In this document: piece after piece, positions 48,068 to 57,432 of the stretch
How the letters are laid out: every line of letters begins with the position of its first letter
Position numbering within the stretch: the stretch's first letter is position 1
Assembly: GCF_033547155.1 (NCBI RefSeq)
Contig: NZ_CP137892.1
Coordinates: 124,001-188,000 of the forward strand
Direction: 5' to 3'
Origin: Pseudomonas benzenivorans
GTDB lineage: Bacteria > Pseudomonadota > Gammaproteobacteria > Pseudomonadales > Pseudomonadaceae
Length of the DNA: 64,000 nt
Position numbers and translations under genes: made by a program
Notes under the pieces: generated by a model
Databases searched by the model: none
Seen by the model: only the letters and a program-made list of their open reading frames with translations
Told to the model about the DNA's origin: nothing

Positions 48068-49657
48068 TCAGGGGGCGATGTGCACCCGGGCGAAGTCCTG
48101 GCGACCGAAGGGGCTGACGCGGTAGCCCTCGACTTCCTTGCGCGTCAGGGCGAAGGCGGTGGGGTGGGCCAGAGGCAGCCACAGTGCCTGGCGCTGGATG
48201 ATCGCCTGGGCCTGGCGGTACAGCGCGCTGCGTATCGCCTGCTCGCTGGTGGTCTTGCCCCCGCTGATCAGGCGGTCCAGCTGCGGGTCGCAGTAGCGGG
48301 CGAAGTTCAGGCCGGACTCGAGCGCGGCGCAGGAGAACTGCGGGGTCAGGAAGTTGTCCGGGTCGCCGTTGTCGCCGGCCCAGCCCATGAACAGCAGGTC
48401 GTGCTCGCCGGCCTTGGCCCGGCGAATCAGCTCACCCCACTCGATCACGCGGATCTCTGCCCGGATGCCGATCTTGGCCAGGTCGGCCTGCAGCAGCTGC
48501 GCGCCGAGGGCCGGATTGGGGTTGAGCAGGCTGCCCGAGGGCCGGGTCCAGATGGTCGTCTCGAACCCCTCGCTCAGGCCCGCCTCGGCCAGCAGGGTGC
48601 GGGCCCTGGACGGGTCGTGGGGGTAGCCCGGCAGCTCGCTGGCGAAGCTCCAGGTATTGGGCGGATAGGGCCCGCTGGCCGCCTCGGCGCTGCCTTCGAA
48701 TACCGCCTTCAGGTAGCTGGCCTTGTCGAAGGCCAGGTTGATCGCCTGGCGCACGGCTGGCCGGTCCAGTGGCGGGTGCTGGCTGTTGATGCCGACGAAG
48801 GCGGTCATGAAGGCCGCGGTATGCACGCTCTTGAGCCGCTCGTCGGCGGCGCTGCTGTGCACGTCCTGGGGTTTGGGGGACAGGGCGATGTGGCACTCGC
48901 CGCGGCGCAGCTTCTGCAGGCGCACGTTGGCGTCGGGGGTGATGGCGAACACCAGCTCGTCCACGGCCGGCTTGCCGGCGAAATACTCGGGGTTGGCGCT
49001 GTAGCGCACCAGGGCGTCCTTCTGGAAACGCTTGAAGACGAAGGGGCCGGTGCCGATCGGCTGGCTGTTGAGGCGCTCCGGGGTGCCGGCGGCGAGCAGT
49101 TGCGCGGCGTATTCGGCCGAATAGATGGAGGCGAAGCCCATGCTCAGGGTGGCGAGGAAGGTGGCGTCGGGGCGGTTGAGGGTGAAGCGCAGGCGGTGTT
49201 CGCCGAGCTTGTCGAGGCGCGCCACCAGGCCGGGCAACTGCATCGACTGGGCGTGGGGGTAACCGCTCGGCGCGACCTGGTGCCAGGTGTGTTCGGGGTC
49301 GAGCATGCGCTGGAAGCTGAACAGCACGTCGTCGGCGTTCAGGGCTCGGCTGGGGCTGAAGTAATCGGTGCTGTGGAACTGCACCCCGGGGCGCAGCTCG
49401 AAGCTGTAGCTCAGGCCGTCTTCGCTGATCTCCCAGTCCTGGGCCAGGCTCGGCTGCAGGGTGCCGCTGACTGCATCGAACTCCACCAGGCGGTTCATCA
49501 GCACATCGGCGGAGGCGTTGGTGGTGGTCAGCGAGTTGTACTGCACCACGTCGAAACCCTCCGGGCTGGCTTCGGTGCAGACGCTGAGGGTGGTGGCCTG
49601 GGCGAGCAGGGGGCTCAGCAGCGGGGCGAACAGCAGGGGTAGGACGGCAAGGCGCAT
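48068..49657 (-). CDS. Periplasmic peptide-binding protein of an ABC transporter (DppA/SBP_bac_5 family)
   Basis: A 529-residue family-5 solute-binding protein with signal peptide (about 1-21, 'MRLAVLPLLFAPLLSPLLAQ'). Dipeptide-binder blocks are 'TLSVCTEASPEGFDVVQYNS', 'EISEDGLSYSFELRPGVQFH' and 'RQAINLAFDKASYLKAVFEG'. No permease or ATPase genes are next to it, so it is an orphan binding protein that must use partners elsewhere. The ligand (dipeptide, opine, heme-like or other) cannot be told. Length is typical. Confidence 0.92.
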   Translation of the reverse strand: MRLAVLPLLFAPLLSPLLAQATTLSVCTEASPEGFDVVQYNSLTTTNASADVLMNRLVEFDAVSGTLQPSLAQDWEISEDGLSYSFELRPGVQFHSTDYFSPSRALNADDVLFSFQRMLDPEHTWHQVAPSGYPHAQSMQLPGLVARLDKLGEHRLRFTLNRPDATFLATLSMGFASIYSAEYAAQLLAAGTPERLNSQPIGTGPFVFKRFQKDALVRYSANPEYFAGKPAVDELVFAITPDANVRLQKLRRGECHIALSPKPQDVHSSAADERLKSVHTAAFMTAFVGINSQHPPLDRPAVRQAINLAFDKASYLKAVFEGSAEAASGPYPPNTWSFASELPGYPHDPSRARTLLAEAGLSEGFETTIWTRPSGSLLNPNPALGAQLLQADLAKIGIRAEIRVIEWGELIRRAKAGEHDLLFMGWAGDNGDPDNFLTPQFSCAALESGLNFARYCDPQLDRLISGGKTTSEQAIRSALYRQAQAIIQRQALWLPLAHPTAFALTRKEVEGYRVSPFGRQDFARVHIAP

Positions 49658-49840
49658 GGTGGACTCCAGATGACGTGGCGCGCTTCCTGAGGCGGGCCGG
49701 CAGGCCCTACCCTAGACCATAAGGGCGCGGCGGAACAATGAATCGCGGCGACGAATGGTCGGGGCGCCCCGCGCCCCGCGCGCGCCGCCTGGCAGGGCCC
49801 TCTGCCGCGCTTGCGTCGCGACAGGCGAGTGCATTCGACC

Positions 49841-49869
49841 TTGTTGCTCCTGGGGCTTTCTGGTATAAA
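49841..49869 (+). promoter_or_regulatory. Promoter of rpmBG
   Basis: TTGTTG (49841-49846) and TATAAA (49864-49869) with exactly 17 bp between match a sigma-70 promoter. It lies about 145 bp upstream of rpmB. Nothing else in the 358-bp gap 49658-50015 looks like a gene; the rest is probably 5' leader. Confidence 0.72.
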
Positions 49870-50015
49870 GCAGCGCTCTTTTCTAGGGGCCCGGTTCTTG
49901 CGCTTTCAGCTGTAGCCGGTAAGACCCTCGAGAAACGTGGCGCAGAGCGCCAATGACATTGAGTTTAAGCGGCCAACCCATGCCGGGTTGGGCATGTGGT
50001 TTAGAGGGCTGAGGC

Positions 50016-50252
50016 ATGTCGAGAGTCTGTCAAGTTACCGGTAAGGGTCCGGTAACCGGGAACAACATTTCCCACGCGAACAACAAAACCCGTCGTCGTT
50101 TCCTGCCGAACCTGCAGCACCATCGCTTCTGGGTCGAGTCCGAGAAGCGCTTCGTGCGTCTGCGCGTTTCCGCCAAGGGCATGCGCGTCATCGACAAGCG
50201 TGGCATCGACGTAGTGCTGTCCGAGCTGCGCGCTCGCGGCGAAAAGGTTTAA
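50016..50252 (+). CDS. rpmB: 50S ribosomal protein L28
   Basis: A 78-residue basic ribosomal protein. '[20 protein letters not shown]', '[20 protein letters not shown]' and '[17 protein letters not shown]'-like text ('[20 protein letters not shown]') are standard L28. It is followed by rpmG after 10 bp, with a ribosome site AAGGAG overlapping its stop. Confidence 0.98.
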   Translation: MSRVCQVTGKGPVTGNNISHANNKTRRRFLPNLQHHRFWVESEKRFVRLRVSAKGMRVIDKRGIDVVLSELRARGEKV

Positions 50253-50262
50253 GGAGCTAATC

Positions 50263-50418
50263 ATGCGTGAACTGATCCGTTTGGTGTCCAGCGCCGGTAC
50301 CGGCCACTTCTACACCACCGACAAGAACAAGCGCACCACCCCCGACAAGATCGAAATCAAGAAATTCGATCCGGTCGTACGCAAGCACGTGATGTACAAG
50401 GAAGCCAAGATCAAGTAA
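50263..50418 (+). CDS. rpmG: 50S ribosomal protein L33
   Basis: A 51-residue basic ribosomal protein: '[20 protein letters not shown]', '[20 protein letters not shown]' and '[11 protein letters not shown]'. It lacks the Cys pairs of zinc-binding L33, so it is the C- (zinc-free) form. ATG 50263 and TAA 50416-50418. It is co-transcribed with rpmB and ends at a strong terminator. Confidence 0.97.
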   Translation: MRELIRLVSSAGTGHFYTTDKNKRTTPDKIEIKKFDPVVRKHVMYKEAKIK

Positions 50419-50436
50419 TTGATCCGCGCCTTGCCG

Positions 50437-50464
50437 AAAAGCCCGCCTTCATGGCGGGCTTTTT
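50437..50464 (+). terminator. Terminator of rpmBG
   Basis: A stem AAAAGCCCGCC / GGCGGGCTTTT with a 5-nt loop ends in a T-run. It lies 18 bp after the rpmG stop. Confidence 0.88.
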
Positions 50465-50485
50465 CGTTTCTGCGTCCCGGCGCGC

Positions 50486-50511
50486 AAAAAAAAGCCCGCA
50501 TGACGCGGGCT
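50486..50511 (-). terminator. Terminator of the cupin gene (minus strand)
   Basis: AGCCCGC / GCGGGCT with a 5-nt loop is preceded on the plus strand by eight As, which become a T8 run after the hairpin on the minus strand. It lies 27 bp past the cupin stop. Confidence 0.85.
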
Positions 50512-50538
50512 AAAGGGTGACGCAGGAAAAGCGCGGGT

Positions 50539-50904
50539 TCAGGCCGGCGCCTGCTCGAAGATCACATAGACCTTGCGGCAGGGCTCGAGGACTTCCCAGG
50601 TGCCCTCGAAACCGGCGGGGATGACGAAGCGGTCGCCGGCGCGCACGGTTCTGGCATTGCCGGCGGCGTCACGGATCACCGAGACGCCCTGGAGGATCTC
50701 GCAGTACTCGTGCTCGCTGTAGCTGACGCGCCACTGGCCGACCGCGCCCTCCCAGATGCCGCTGTTGAACTGGCCGCAGGGGCTGGCGTAGTGGTTGCGC
50801 ACGCTCTGCTCGGGGTCGCCCCGGAGGACCTTCTCCGGGGCCGGGCGGTAGTGCTCGGCGGCGCTGCCGGCCTGGGCGAAGTCGACGATCTGTTCGATAT
50901 TCAT
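50539..50904 (-). CDS. Small cupin-fold protein
   Basis: A 121-residue single-domain cupin: 'SYSEHEYCEILQGVSVIRDA' (metal-binding strand region) and 'VRAGDRFVIPAGFEGTWEVL'. Such proteins often bind metal or small metabolites. The gene is immediately downstream of the transaminase in the polyamine cluster, matching the order in P. aeruginosa, so a role in polyamine or amine metabolism is likely but unproven. It ends at its own terminator facing the rpmBG terminator. Confidence 0.85.
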   Translation of the reverse strand: MNIEQIVDFAQAGSAAEHYRPAPEKVLRGDPEQSVRNHYASPCGQFNSGIWEGAVGQWRVSYSEHEYCEILQGVSVIRDAAGNARTVRAGDRFVIPAGFEGTWEVLEPCRKVYVIFEQAPA

Positions 50905-50926
50905 CTTGTGGCTCCGTGGTTGTCGG

Positions 50927-52273
<1,347 letters not shown>

Positions 52274-52319
52274 CCAAACGCGCTAAAAATGGGAGCTGTG
52301 GAGCGATTCCGCGCAGTCT

Positions 52320-52339
52320 ATGTTTAATAAAATGAACAT
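52320..52339. promoter_or_regulatory. Imperfect palindrome in the divergent transaminase/dehydrogenase promoter region
   Basis: ATGTTTA-N6-TGAACAT (52320-52339) has 6 of 7 matching pairs. It sits 47 bp upstream of the transaminase start, in an A+T-rich patch (about 52310-52380) that must carry two promoters. It is a candidate operator, for example for PauR. Confidence 0.3.
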
Positions 52340-52498
52340 GACAAGGGGGTTTTATCCGGCTTTGTCAAAAATATTGAAAATGTAGGGCGCAGTGGTTTAG
52401 TGTTGCCAGCAGGAAAACGGCCTGCCTTGGCCTTGCAGAATTATTGACAGTGCTCGCGGTCGAACCCGAAGCGCTCATTACCGATAGAGGATGCCCGC

Positions 52499-53992
52499 AT
52501 GACTAGCCTGACCCGCGCCGACTGGGAACAGCGCGCCAAGACCCTGAAAGTAGAAGGCCGTGCCTTTATTCACGGCGAATATTGCGCGGCGCAGTCCGGC
52601 GCCACCTTCGAGTGCATCAGCCCGGTGGATGGGCGCCTGCTGGCGCAGGTGGTCAGCTGCGATGCGCCGGACGCCGAGATCGCCGTGCGTGACGCCCGCG
52701 CCACCTTCGACTCCGGCGTCTGGTCACGTCTGGCGCCGGTCAAGCGCAAGGCCGTGATGATCCGCTTCGCCGACCTGATCGAGCAGCACGGCGAAGAGCT
52801 GGCCCTGCTGGAAACCCTGGACATGGGCAAGCCGATCGGCGATTCGCTGCACATCGACGTGACCAGCGCCGCCCGTGCCATTCGCTGGAGCGGCGAGGCG
52901 ATCGACAAGATCTACGACGAGGTGGCCGCCACCCCGCACGACGAGCTGGGTCTGGTGACCCGCGAGCCGATCGGCGTGGTCGCCGCCATCGTGCCGTGGA
53001 ACTTCCCGCTGCTGATGAGCTGCTGGAAGCTCGGCCCGGCGCTGGCCACCGGCAACTCGGTGATTCTCAAACCGTCCGAGAAGTCGCCGCTGACCGCCAT
53101 TCGCATCGCCCAGCTGGCCATCGAGGCCGGCATCCCGGCCGGCGTGTTCAACGTGCTGCCGGGCTACGGTCACACCGTGGGCAAGGCCCTGGCCCTGCAC
53201 ATGGACGTCGACACCCTGGTGTTCACCGGCTCGACCAAGATCGCCAAGCAGCTGATGGTCTATGCCGGCGAGTCGAACATGAAGCGGGTATGGCTGGAGG
53301 CTGGTGGCAAGAGCCCGAACATCGTCTTCGCCGACGCCCCGGACCTCAAGGCCGCCGCCGCGGCCGCGGCCGGCGCCATCGCCTTCAACCAGGGCGAGGT
53401 GTGCACCGCCGGCTCGCGCCTGCTGGTGGAGAACTCGATCAAGGAGCAGTTCGTGCCCCTGGTGGTCGAGGCGATCAAGAGCTGGAAGCCGGGTAACCCG
53501 CTGGACCCGGCGACCAATGTCGGTGCCCTGGTCGACACCACGCAGATGAACAACGTGCTGGGCTACATCCAGGCCGGCCACGACGACGGTGCCAAGCTGG
53601 TGGCTGGCGGCAAGCGGGTGCTGGAGGAAACCGGCGGTACCTATGTCGAGCCGACCATCTTCGACGGGGTGGACAACGCCATGCGCATCGCCAAGGAGGA
53701 GATCTTCGGCCCGGTGCTGTCGGTGATCGGCTTCGACACGGTGGAAGAGGCCGTGGCCATCGCCAACGACACCGTCTACGGCCTGGCCGCGGCGGTGTGG
53801 ACCAGCAACCTGTCCAAGGCCCACCTGACCGCCAAGGCGCTGCGCGCCGGCAGCGTCTGGGTCAACCAGTACGATGGCGGCGACATGACCGCGCCGTTCG
53901 GCGGCTTCAAGCAGTCCGGCAACGGCCGTGACAAGTCGCTGCACGCCTTCGACAAGTACACCGAGCTGAAGGCGACCTGGATCAAGCTCTGA
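52499..53992 (+). CDS. kauB: Aldehyde dehydrogenase of polyamine catabolism (PauC/KauB type)
   Basis: A 497-residue NAD(P)-dependent aldehyde dehydrogenase that oxidises amino-aldehydes such as 4-aminobutanal (to GABA) or 3-aminopropanal. 'VAAIVPWNFPLLMSCWKLGP', 'VFTGSTKIAKQLMVYAG', catalytic Glu in 'VWLEAGGKSPNIVF' and Cys in 'FNQGEVCTAGSR', and 'EEIFGPVLSVIGF' are all intact. This contrasts with the dead dehydrogenase at 16.4 kb. It is divergent from the transaminase and 121 bp before an MFS carrier. Confidence 0.92.
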   Translation: MTSLTRADWEQRAKTLKVEGRAFIHGEYCAAQSGATFECISPVDGRLLAQVVSCDAPDAEIAVRDARATFDSGVWSRLAPVKRKAVMIRFADLIEQHGEELALLETLDMGKPIGDSLHIDVTSAARAIRWSGEAIDKIYDEVAATPHDELGLVTREPIGVVAAIVPWNFPLLMSCWKLGPALATGNSVILKPSEKSPLTAIRIAQLAIEAGIPAGVFNVLPGYGHTVGKALALHMDVDTLVFTGSTKIAKQLMVYAGESNMKRVWLEAGGKSPNIVFADAPDLKAAAAAAAGAIAFNQGEVCTAGSRLLVENSIKEQFVPLVVEAIKSWKPGNPLDPATNVGALVDTTQMNNVLGYIQAGHDDGAKLVAGGKRVLEETGGTYVEPTIFDGVDNAMRIAKEEIFGPVLSVIGFDTVEEAVAIANDTVYGLAAAVWTSNLSKAHLTAKALRAGSVWVNQYDGGDMTAPFGGFKQSGNGRDKSLHAFDKYTELKATWIKL

Positions 53993-54113
53993 AGCCAGCG
54001 CGGGCCAGGTGCCCGCATTTCGAGGTCGGCTCTGACGAGCCACGCCTGCGGCCGGGCTTCCTGAAAGGGGGTCCGGCCGTTTACGTTGGGCCTCCACGGA
54101 AAGGAGAGAGAAG

Positions 54114-55289
54114 ATGCGTTGGGGTACCTATTTCGCCGTGTGTTCGGCGGTGATCAGCATCGGCCTGGCCCTCGGGGTGACCATGCCGCTGGTATCGCTG
54201 CGCCTGGAGAGTTGGGGGCATGACGCCTTCGCCATCGGTGTGATGGCGGCCACGCCGGCGGTCGGCGTGCTGCTCGGCGCCTCCCTGGCCGGCCGCCTGG
54301 CCGCACGGGTGGGGACCACCCGCCTGATGCAGCTGAGCCTGCTGTGCAGCGCGCTGTCGGTGGCGCTGCTGGCCTTCATGCAGAACTATGCCCTGTGGCT
54401 GCTGCTGCGGCTGCTGATCGGTGTGGCCCTGACCCTGGTGTTCATTCTCGGCGAGAGCTGGATCAACCAGCTGGCGGTGGAGAAGTGGCGCGGCCGGCTG
54501 GTGGCGCTGTACGGCACCGGCTATGCGCTGAGCCAGCTCTGTGGACCCCTGCTGCTCACCGCCCTGGGCACCGCCAGCGATCTGGGCTTCTGGGCCGGCA
54601 CCGGTCTGCTGATCGGCGGCTCGCTGTTGCTGGTCGGACGCAGCGGGGCGCCCCGGGTCGATGCCCGGAGCGCCTCGGGGCGCGGTCTGCCGGCGTTCTG
54701 TCGCCGGCTGCCGGCGATCGCCTGGGCGGTGATGCTGTTCGCCGCCTTCGAGGCGATGATGCTCACCCTGCTGCCGATCTACGGGCTGCGTCAGGGCTTC
54801 AGCCAGGAGGTGGCCTTGCTGATGGTCAGCGTGGTGGTGATCGGCGACGCGGCGCTGCAGCTGCCGATCGGTCTGCTCGCCGACAGCATCTCGCGGCGCG
54901 GCCTGTTCCGCGGCTGTGGCGTGGTGCTGCTGGGTTCCAGTCTGGCGATTCCGCTGCTGCTGCACTCGCCCCTGATCTGGCCGTTGCTGGTGCTGTTCGG
55001 TGCCAGCGCCGGCGGGCTGTTCACCCTGGCGCTGATTCTCATCGGCGAGCGCTACCGTGACGATGAACTGGTCCGCGCCAATGCCCATGTCTCCCAGCTG
55101 TGGGGCCTGGGTTGCCTGATCGGTCCCCTGGCCACGGGAGCGGCCAGTCAGTGGCTGACCGGCCATGCGCTGCCGCTGCTGATGGCCCTCGGCGCCGCGG
55201 TGTTCGTGGTGCTGGCCAGGCGCGACAGCGGCTTCGAGCCGGCGCCCGGCCTGGCGGCGAGCGCTGGAGAGGAGGCCCTCAGGCGCTAG
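54114..55289 (+). CDS. MFS transporter (YfcJ/YcaD-like)
   Basis: A 391-residue membrane carrier with about twelve helices. N-terminal 'GLALGVTMPLVSLRLESWGH' and the MFS A motif 'LGASLAGRLAARVGTTRLMQ' are present; the C-terminal half contains 'LPIGLLADSISRRGLFRGCG' (second A-like motif). It sits within the polyamine cluster, between the aldehyde dehydrogenase and the amine oxidase, so export or import of an amine or amino acid is plausible. Substrate unknown. It converges with the FAD oxidoreductase gene, leaving 9 bp. Confidence 0.88.
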   Translation: MRWGTYFAVCSAVISIGLALGVTMPLVSLRLESWGHDAFAIGVMAATPAVGVLLGASLAGRLAARVGTTRLMQLSLLCSALSVALLAFMQNYALWLLLRLLIGVALTLVFILGESWINQLAVEKWRGRLVALYGTGYALSQLCGPLLLTALGTASDLGFWAGTGLLIGGSLLLVGRSGAPRVDARSASGRGLPAFCRRLPAIAWAVMLFAAFEAMMLTLLPIYGLRQGFSQEVALLMVSVVVIGDAALQLPIGLLADSISRRGLFRGCGVVLLGSSLAIPLLLHSPLIWPLLVLFGASAGGLFTLALILIGERYRDDELVRANAHVSQLWGLGCLIGPLATGAASQWLTGHALPLLMALGAAVFVVLARRDSGFEPAPGLAASAGEEALRR

Positions 55290-55298
55290 CTGCGGGCC

Positions 55299-56612
55299 TC
55301 AGAGCACTTCCTTGAGGCGGTGCCAGAGCATGCCCAGGGCCAGCAGCGGCGAGCGCAGGTAGCGGCCGCCGGGGAAGGTCATGTGCGGCACCCGGGCGAA
55401 CAGCTCGAAGCCGCCGCCGGCCTGGCCGGCGATCGCCTCGGCGAGCAGCTTGCCGGCCAGGTGGGTGGCATTGACCCCGTGGCCGGAGTAGGCCTGGGCG
55501 TAGAACACGTTGGGCTGGTCCTTGAGCCGGCCGATCTGCGGCAGGCGGTTGGCGCCGATGCCGATCATGCCGCCCCATTGATAGGCGATCCTGACGTCCT
55601 TGAGGTGGGGGAAGACCTTCAGCATCTTCGGCCGCATATAGCCGGCGATGTCCGCCGGATCGCGCCCCGAGTAGTGGCAGGCGCCGCCGAACAGCAGGCG
55701 GCGGTCGGCGGACAGGCGGTAGTAGTCGAGGGCCACGCGCTGGTCGCACAGGGCCATGTTCTGCGGGATCAGTGCCTTGGCCTGGGCCTCGGCAAGCGGC
55801 TCGGTGGCGATGATATAGCTGCCGGCCGGCAGCACCTTGCCGCCGAGGCTGGGCTGCAGTTGACCGAGGTAGGCGTTGCAGCCCAGCACCAGATGGGTGG
55901 CGCGCACCTGGCCGCGGGCGGTATGCACCCGCACCTCGGGGCCGTAGTCGATGCGAGTCACCGGCGAGTTCTCGAACAGTTGCACGCCGAGACTCTGGGC
56001 GGCGGCGGCCTCGCCCAGGGCCAGGTTGAGCGGATGCAGGTGGCCGGAGCCCATGTCGATCAGGCCGCCGACATAGCGCGTGGAGCCGACCACCTCGCCC
56101 ATCTGTTCGGCTTGCAGCAGGCGCAGTTCATGGCGGTAACCGAGGCTGCGCAGCTCCTCGGCGTCCTCGGCGAAGCCGGCCAGGTGGCTGGGTTTGTTGG
56201 CCAGGTCGCAGTAGCCCCAGGTCAGGTCGCAGTCGATAGAGAACTGCTCGACCCGGCGGCGGACGATCTCCACCGCCTCCAGGCCCATCAGCTTGAGCTG
56301 GCGCACGCCGTCGTTGCCGATCACCGGCTCGAACTGCTCGACGCCGTGGCCGACCCCGCGGATCAGCTGGCCGCCGTTGCGCCCGCTGGCGCCCCAGCCG
56401 ACCTTGCGGGCCTCCAGCAGCACCACCGACAGGCCCTTCTGCGCCAGCTCGATGGCCGCGTTCAGCCCGGAGAAGCCGCCGCCGACCACGCAGACATCGG
56501 CACGCAACTCGCCGCCCAGGGGCGGGAAGTCCAGTTGACGATTGACGCTGGCGGCATAGTAGGAGGCGGCGTGCTGGGCGCTGTGGACCGGTTGGCGAAC
56601 GCGGGCGTTCAT
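55299..56612 (-). CDS. pauB4: FAD-dependent amine/gamma-glutamylpolyamine oxidoreductase (PauB type)
   Basis: A 437-residue DAO-family flavoenzyme. The dinucleotide fold 'VCVVGGGFSGLNAAIELAQK' (near residue 37) and 'GWGASGRNGGQLIRGVGHGV', which is typical of gamma-glutamylputrescine oxidases (PuuB), and 'YYRLSADRRLLFGGACHYSG' are clear. It oxidises gamma-glutamyl-polyamine or polyamine to the aldehyde, which the transaminase and dehydrogenase complete. It is transcribed from a promoter region with a perfect palindrome. The assignment to PauB4 rests on family and gene order. Confidence 0.87.
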   Translation of the reverse strand: MNARVRQPVHSAQHAASYYAASVNRQLDFPPLGGELRADVCVVGGGFSGLNAAIELAQKGLSVVLLEARKVGWGASGRNGGQLIRGVGHGVEQFEPVIGNDGVRQLKLMGLEAVEIVRRRVEQFSIDCDLTWGYCDLANKPSHLAGFAEDAEELRSLGYRHELRLLQAEQMGEVVGSTRYVGGLIDMGSGHLHPLNLALGEAAAAQSLGVQLFENSPVTRIDYGPEVRVHTARGQVRATHLVLGCNAYLGQLQPSLGGKVLPAGSYIIATEPLAEAQAKALIPQNMALCDQRVALDYYRLSADRRLLFGGACHYSGRDPADIAGYMRPKMLKVFPHLKDVRIAYQWGGMIGIGANRLPQIGRLKDQPNVFYAQAYSGHGVNATHLAGKLLAEAIAGQAGGGFELFARVPHMTFPGGRYLRSPLLALGMLWHRLKEVL

Positions 56613-56637
56613 GTGTGAAATCCTGATTATTGTGTTT

Positions 56638-56649
56638 GTAAAATTTTAC
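56638..56649. promoter_or_regulatory. Perfect 12-bp palindrome upstream of the amine oxidase gene
   Basis: GTAAAATTTTAC is a perfect palindrome, 25 bp upstream of the oxidase start in an A+T-rich patch. It is a candidate operator for PauR or another repressor. Confidence 0.35.
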
Positions 56650-56730
56650 GCAGCATAAGCGCGCTGTCCGCCTTTCGCCAAGGGGGGCGGGCAAAAAACT
56701 GGAATTTCGTCGGCATCGGCGTCGATCCAG

Positions 56731-56752
56731 CCGGTGCCGGTGCCGGTGCCGG
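56731..56752. repeat. Short CCGGTG tandem repeat
   Basis: Three full and one partial copy of CCGGTG lie between the dadR stop and the oxidase promoter. It may be a hotspot of slippage. The 176-bp gap has no other gene. Confidence 0.4.
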
Positions 56753-56788
56753 CAGGGACGTCAGCGAGCGCCGGGCTGTGGCCGGGCG

Positions 56789-57277
56789 CTACTCCGGCAC
56801 CGGCAGGGCCAGAGACTCCTTGACCTCCTCCATGACGATGTAGCTCTTCGACTCGCGCACGTGGGGCAGCTTGAGCAGGATGTCGCCGAGCAGCTTGCGG
56901 TAGCTGGCCATCTCGTTGATCCGCGCCTTCACCAGGTAATCGAAGTCGCCGGACACCAGGTGGCACTCCAGCACGTGGGGCAGCTTGAGCACGGCGCGGC
57001 GGAACTCCTCGAAGGTGTCGCCGGACTTGTAGTCCAGGCTGATCTCGACGAACACCAGCAGGCTGGCCTTGAGGTGCTGCGGATTGAGGCGGGCGTGGTA
57101 GCCCATGATGATGCCTTCGCGCTCCAGGCGGCGGACCCGCTCGGTGCAGGGCGTGGTGGACAGGCCGACCCGCTCGCCCAGCTCGGTGAAGGAAATGCGC
57201 CCGTCCTCCTGAAGGATGCGCAGGATATTGCGATCGATCTTGTCCAGTTCGCGACGGCTCTGGTGCTGGGTGCGCAT
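56789..57277 (-). CDS. dadR: Lrp/AsnC-family regulator of alanine catabolism
   Basis: A 162-residue regulator. N-terminal helix-turn-helix: 'KIDRNILRILQEDGRISFTE' and 'LGERVGLSTTPCTERVRRLE'. C-terminal RAM domain: 'SGDFDYLVKARINEMASYRK', for effector binding and assembly. In P. aeruginosa the Lrp-type gene divergent from dadA (DadR) activates dadA with alanine as inducer. ATG 57277 (MRTQHQSRRELD) is used; upstream codons to 57379 overlap the promoter palindromes. It is divergent from dadA. Confidence 0.93.
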   Translation of the reverse strand: MRTQHQSRRELDKIDRNILRILQEDGRISFTELGERVGLSTTPCTERVRRLEREGIIMGYHARLNPQHLKASLLVFVEISLDYKSGDTFEEFRRAVLKLPHVLECHLVSGDFDYLVKARINEMASYRKLLGDILLKLPHVRESKSYIVMEEVKESLALPVPE

Positions 57278-57310
57278 GGGGGATGCCCCTCCGTGAAACG
57301 GGTTTTTGCC

Positions 57311-57339
57311 GAGAATTCTCGCCAAATATAGCGCTATAT
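57311..57339. promoter_or_regulatory. Palindromes in the dadR-dadA divergent promoter region
   Basis: GAGAATTCTC (57311-57320) and the perfect 14-bp ATATAGCGCTATAT (57326-57339) lie between dadR and dadA in A+T-rich DNA. They are candidate DadR sites for autoregulation and dadA activation. Confidence 0.45.
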
Positions 57340-57432
57340 ATAGTGAGAAGCACTGGCTGATGCTCAATATACTGCGCACATCAACTTCCCAGGCAACAAG
57401 TGTCAGCGCATAGTCGCGGCGAGGAGTGAAGA

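Noticed and set aside
54049..54079. Inverted repeat (cggccgg / ccggccg) after the aldehyde dehydrogenase as a terminator
   Set aside because: Only 7 bp with a 17-nt loop and no T-run; chance occurrence in G+C-rich DNA is likely.
56731..56752. CCGGTG repeat as a CRISPR or phage attachment site
   Set aside because: It is a 6-bp tandem repeat without spacers. No cas gene, integrase or tRNA is nearby.
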